Shown in pieces: positions 5,554 to 6,433 of a stretch of DNA of 6,433 nt. Made by a program: the position numbers and the translations under genes. Numbering within the stretch: position 1 is the stretch's first letter; the number at the start of each line of letters is the position of its first letter. The DNA lies in assembly GCA_002479655.1 (NCBI GenBank), contig DLOQ01000028.1, positions 1,017-7,449 on the forward strand, given 5' to 3'. Under the pieces are notes generated by a model. That model worked only from the letters and a program-made list of their open reading frames with translations, ran no database searches and was not told where the DNA came from. This DNA is from Lachnospiraceae bacterium UBA7480 (GTDB lineage: Bacteria > Bacillota > Clostridia > Lachnospirales > Lachnospiraceae).

Positions 5554-6433
5554 ATGAGTAAGAATTATTGTCCCTATTGCATGACGCCGGTGCCGGAAGG
5601 GGAAAGCTGCTCTGTCTGCGGACTGACTTCAGGCACCTATATCCCTTCCCCGCATCATCTGCCTCCGGGAACGGTTCTGATGGATCGTTATCTGATCGGA
5701 CGCGTTCTGGGTGAGGGTGGATTTGGAATTACTTATATCGGATGTGATCTGAGATTGGAATTAAAAGTTGCAATCAAAGAATATTATCCGGTTGACCGTG
5801 CTACGAGAAATGCCTCGGCGTCATTGGAAGTTACAAATTTTATCGGACCTTCCGCGAAGAGCTTTGAACGGGGAAAACAAAAGTTTCTGGGAGAAGCGCA
5901 GGTTATGGCGCGGCTGGATAAACAGCAGGTCATTGTCAACGTGCGTGATTTTTTTGAAAAGAATAATACAGCCTATATTGTTATGGAATATATAGAAGGC
6001 ATCACATTCCGTGAACTGTTGGAGAAAAAAGGCGGAAAGATCCCGGCTGAAGAACTGTTCCCGATGGTGGAGCCGCTTTTTCATGCGCTTTCCATTATTC
6101 ATGAGAATGGTCTGATCCACAGAGATATTTCTCCGGATAATCTGATGCTTGAAAACGGTAAGATCCGTCTGCTTGATTTTGGCTGCGCCAGAGAAGCGTC
6201 CAGAGGAACGGAAACCATGACGATCGCTCTGAAACATGGATATGCGCCGATTGAGCAATATCAGCAGAAGGGACAGGGACCATGGACAGATATCTATGCC
6301 CTCAGCGCGACGATTTACTATGGTCTGACAGGGAAAGTTCCGCCGCAGGCATTAGACCGCATTACGGAGGATGAACTGCTTTTGCCGAGCAAGCTGGGGA
6401 TCCAACTTTCTCCCGGAATAGAGAAAGCCCTGT
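5554..6433 (+). CDS. Second zinc-ribbon Ser/Thr protein kinase, 5' part only
   Basis: The frame is open from ATG 5554 to the window end (293 full codons), so the C-terminus is missing. GGAGAG (5542-5547) lies 6 nt upstream of the ATG. The N-terminus has a zinc ribbon (C6-P-Y-C9, C19-x2-C22). The kinase domain starts near residue 46: GEGGFG 53-58, VAIKE with K75, helix-C Glu E114, HRD 189-191, N196, DFG 208-210, APIE 231-234. As in the first kinase, the catalytic loop lacks Lys (HRDISPDN). The two kinases share order and motifs throughout, including HHLP-x-GTVL after the zinc ribbon, xGYAPIEQYQ or xGFAPIEQYQ, and QGP-x-TD-x-YAL, so they are paralogues from an old duplication. T221 and T223 in the activation segment are candidate autophosphorylation sites. 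Whether it carries a membrane tail or a sensor domain is not visible here. Confidence 0.92.
   Translation, partial: MSKNYCPYCMTPVPEGESCSVCGLTSGTYIPSPHHLPPGTVLMDRYLIGRVLGEGGFGITYIGCDLRLELKVAIKEYYPVDRATRNASASLEVTNFIGPSAKSFERGKQKFLGEAQVMARLDKQQVIVNVRDFFEKNNTAYIVMEYIEGITFRELLEKKGGKIPAEELFPMVEPLFHALSIIHENGLIHRDISPDNLMLENGKIRLLDFGCAREASRGTETMTIALKHGYAPIEQYQQKGQGPWTDIYALSATIYYGLTGKVPPQALDRITEDELLLPSKLGIQLSPGIEKAL

Noticed and set aside
5532..5561. Nine-codon open frame (ATG AAG AAA ...) just before the second kinase
   Set aside because: It has no ribosome binding site and overlaps the real start region; a leader peptide role is not supported.

Overview
The window reads as a low-to-mid GC Firmicutes chromosome, most likely a Clostridia or Lachnospiraceae-type gut anaerobe. 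This is inferred from strong purine-rich Shine-Dalgarno sites before most genes, AT-rich gaps, and the protein families present. No rRNA or other taxonomic marker is present, so the placement is tentative. All seven genes lie on the + strand and are packed tightly. The gaps between the five genes from 469 to 5482 are 1, 22, 28 and 1 nt. The two wider gaps are 47 nt (422-468) and 71 nt (5483-5553).

Layout: (1) the 3' end of a protein with a C-terminal FHA domain (1-421); (2) a cytoplasmic protein with a Cys/His zinc-knuckle and an FHA-like domain (469-1116); (3) a membrane-anchored PP2C phosphatase (1118-2107); (4) a soluble PP2C phosphatase starting at TTG (2130-2843); (5) a membrane-spanning protein with a trypsin-like/DegP-like protease domain outside and an FHA domain inside (2872-4287); (6) a Ser/Thr kinase with an N-terminal zinc ribbon and a C-terminal membrane tail (4289-5482); (7) the first 293 codons of a second zinc-ribbon Ser/Thr kinase that runs off the end (5554-6433).

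Together the genes form a compact phosphothreonine signalling cassette. Two kinases write, two PP2C phosphatases erase, and three FHA proteins are candidate readers. Several components are placed at the membrane: one phosphatase, one kinase and the protease. The unusual part is the protease-FHA protein, which joins an extracytoplasmic serine protease to a cytoplasmic phosphopeptide reader and so could carry signals across the membrane in either direction. Kinase/PP2C/FHA sets of this general kind regulate bacterial secretion machines such as the type VI system (PpkA/PppA/Fha). Whether this island controls a secretion system, a cell-envelope process or something else cannot be decided from the window, because the gene set continues past both ends.

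I found no RNA genes, transposons, CRISPR arrays or convincing intrinsic terminators. One plausible internal promoter lies before the second kinase.
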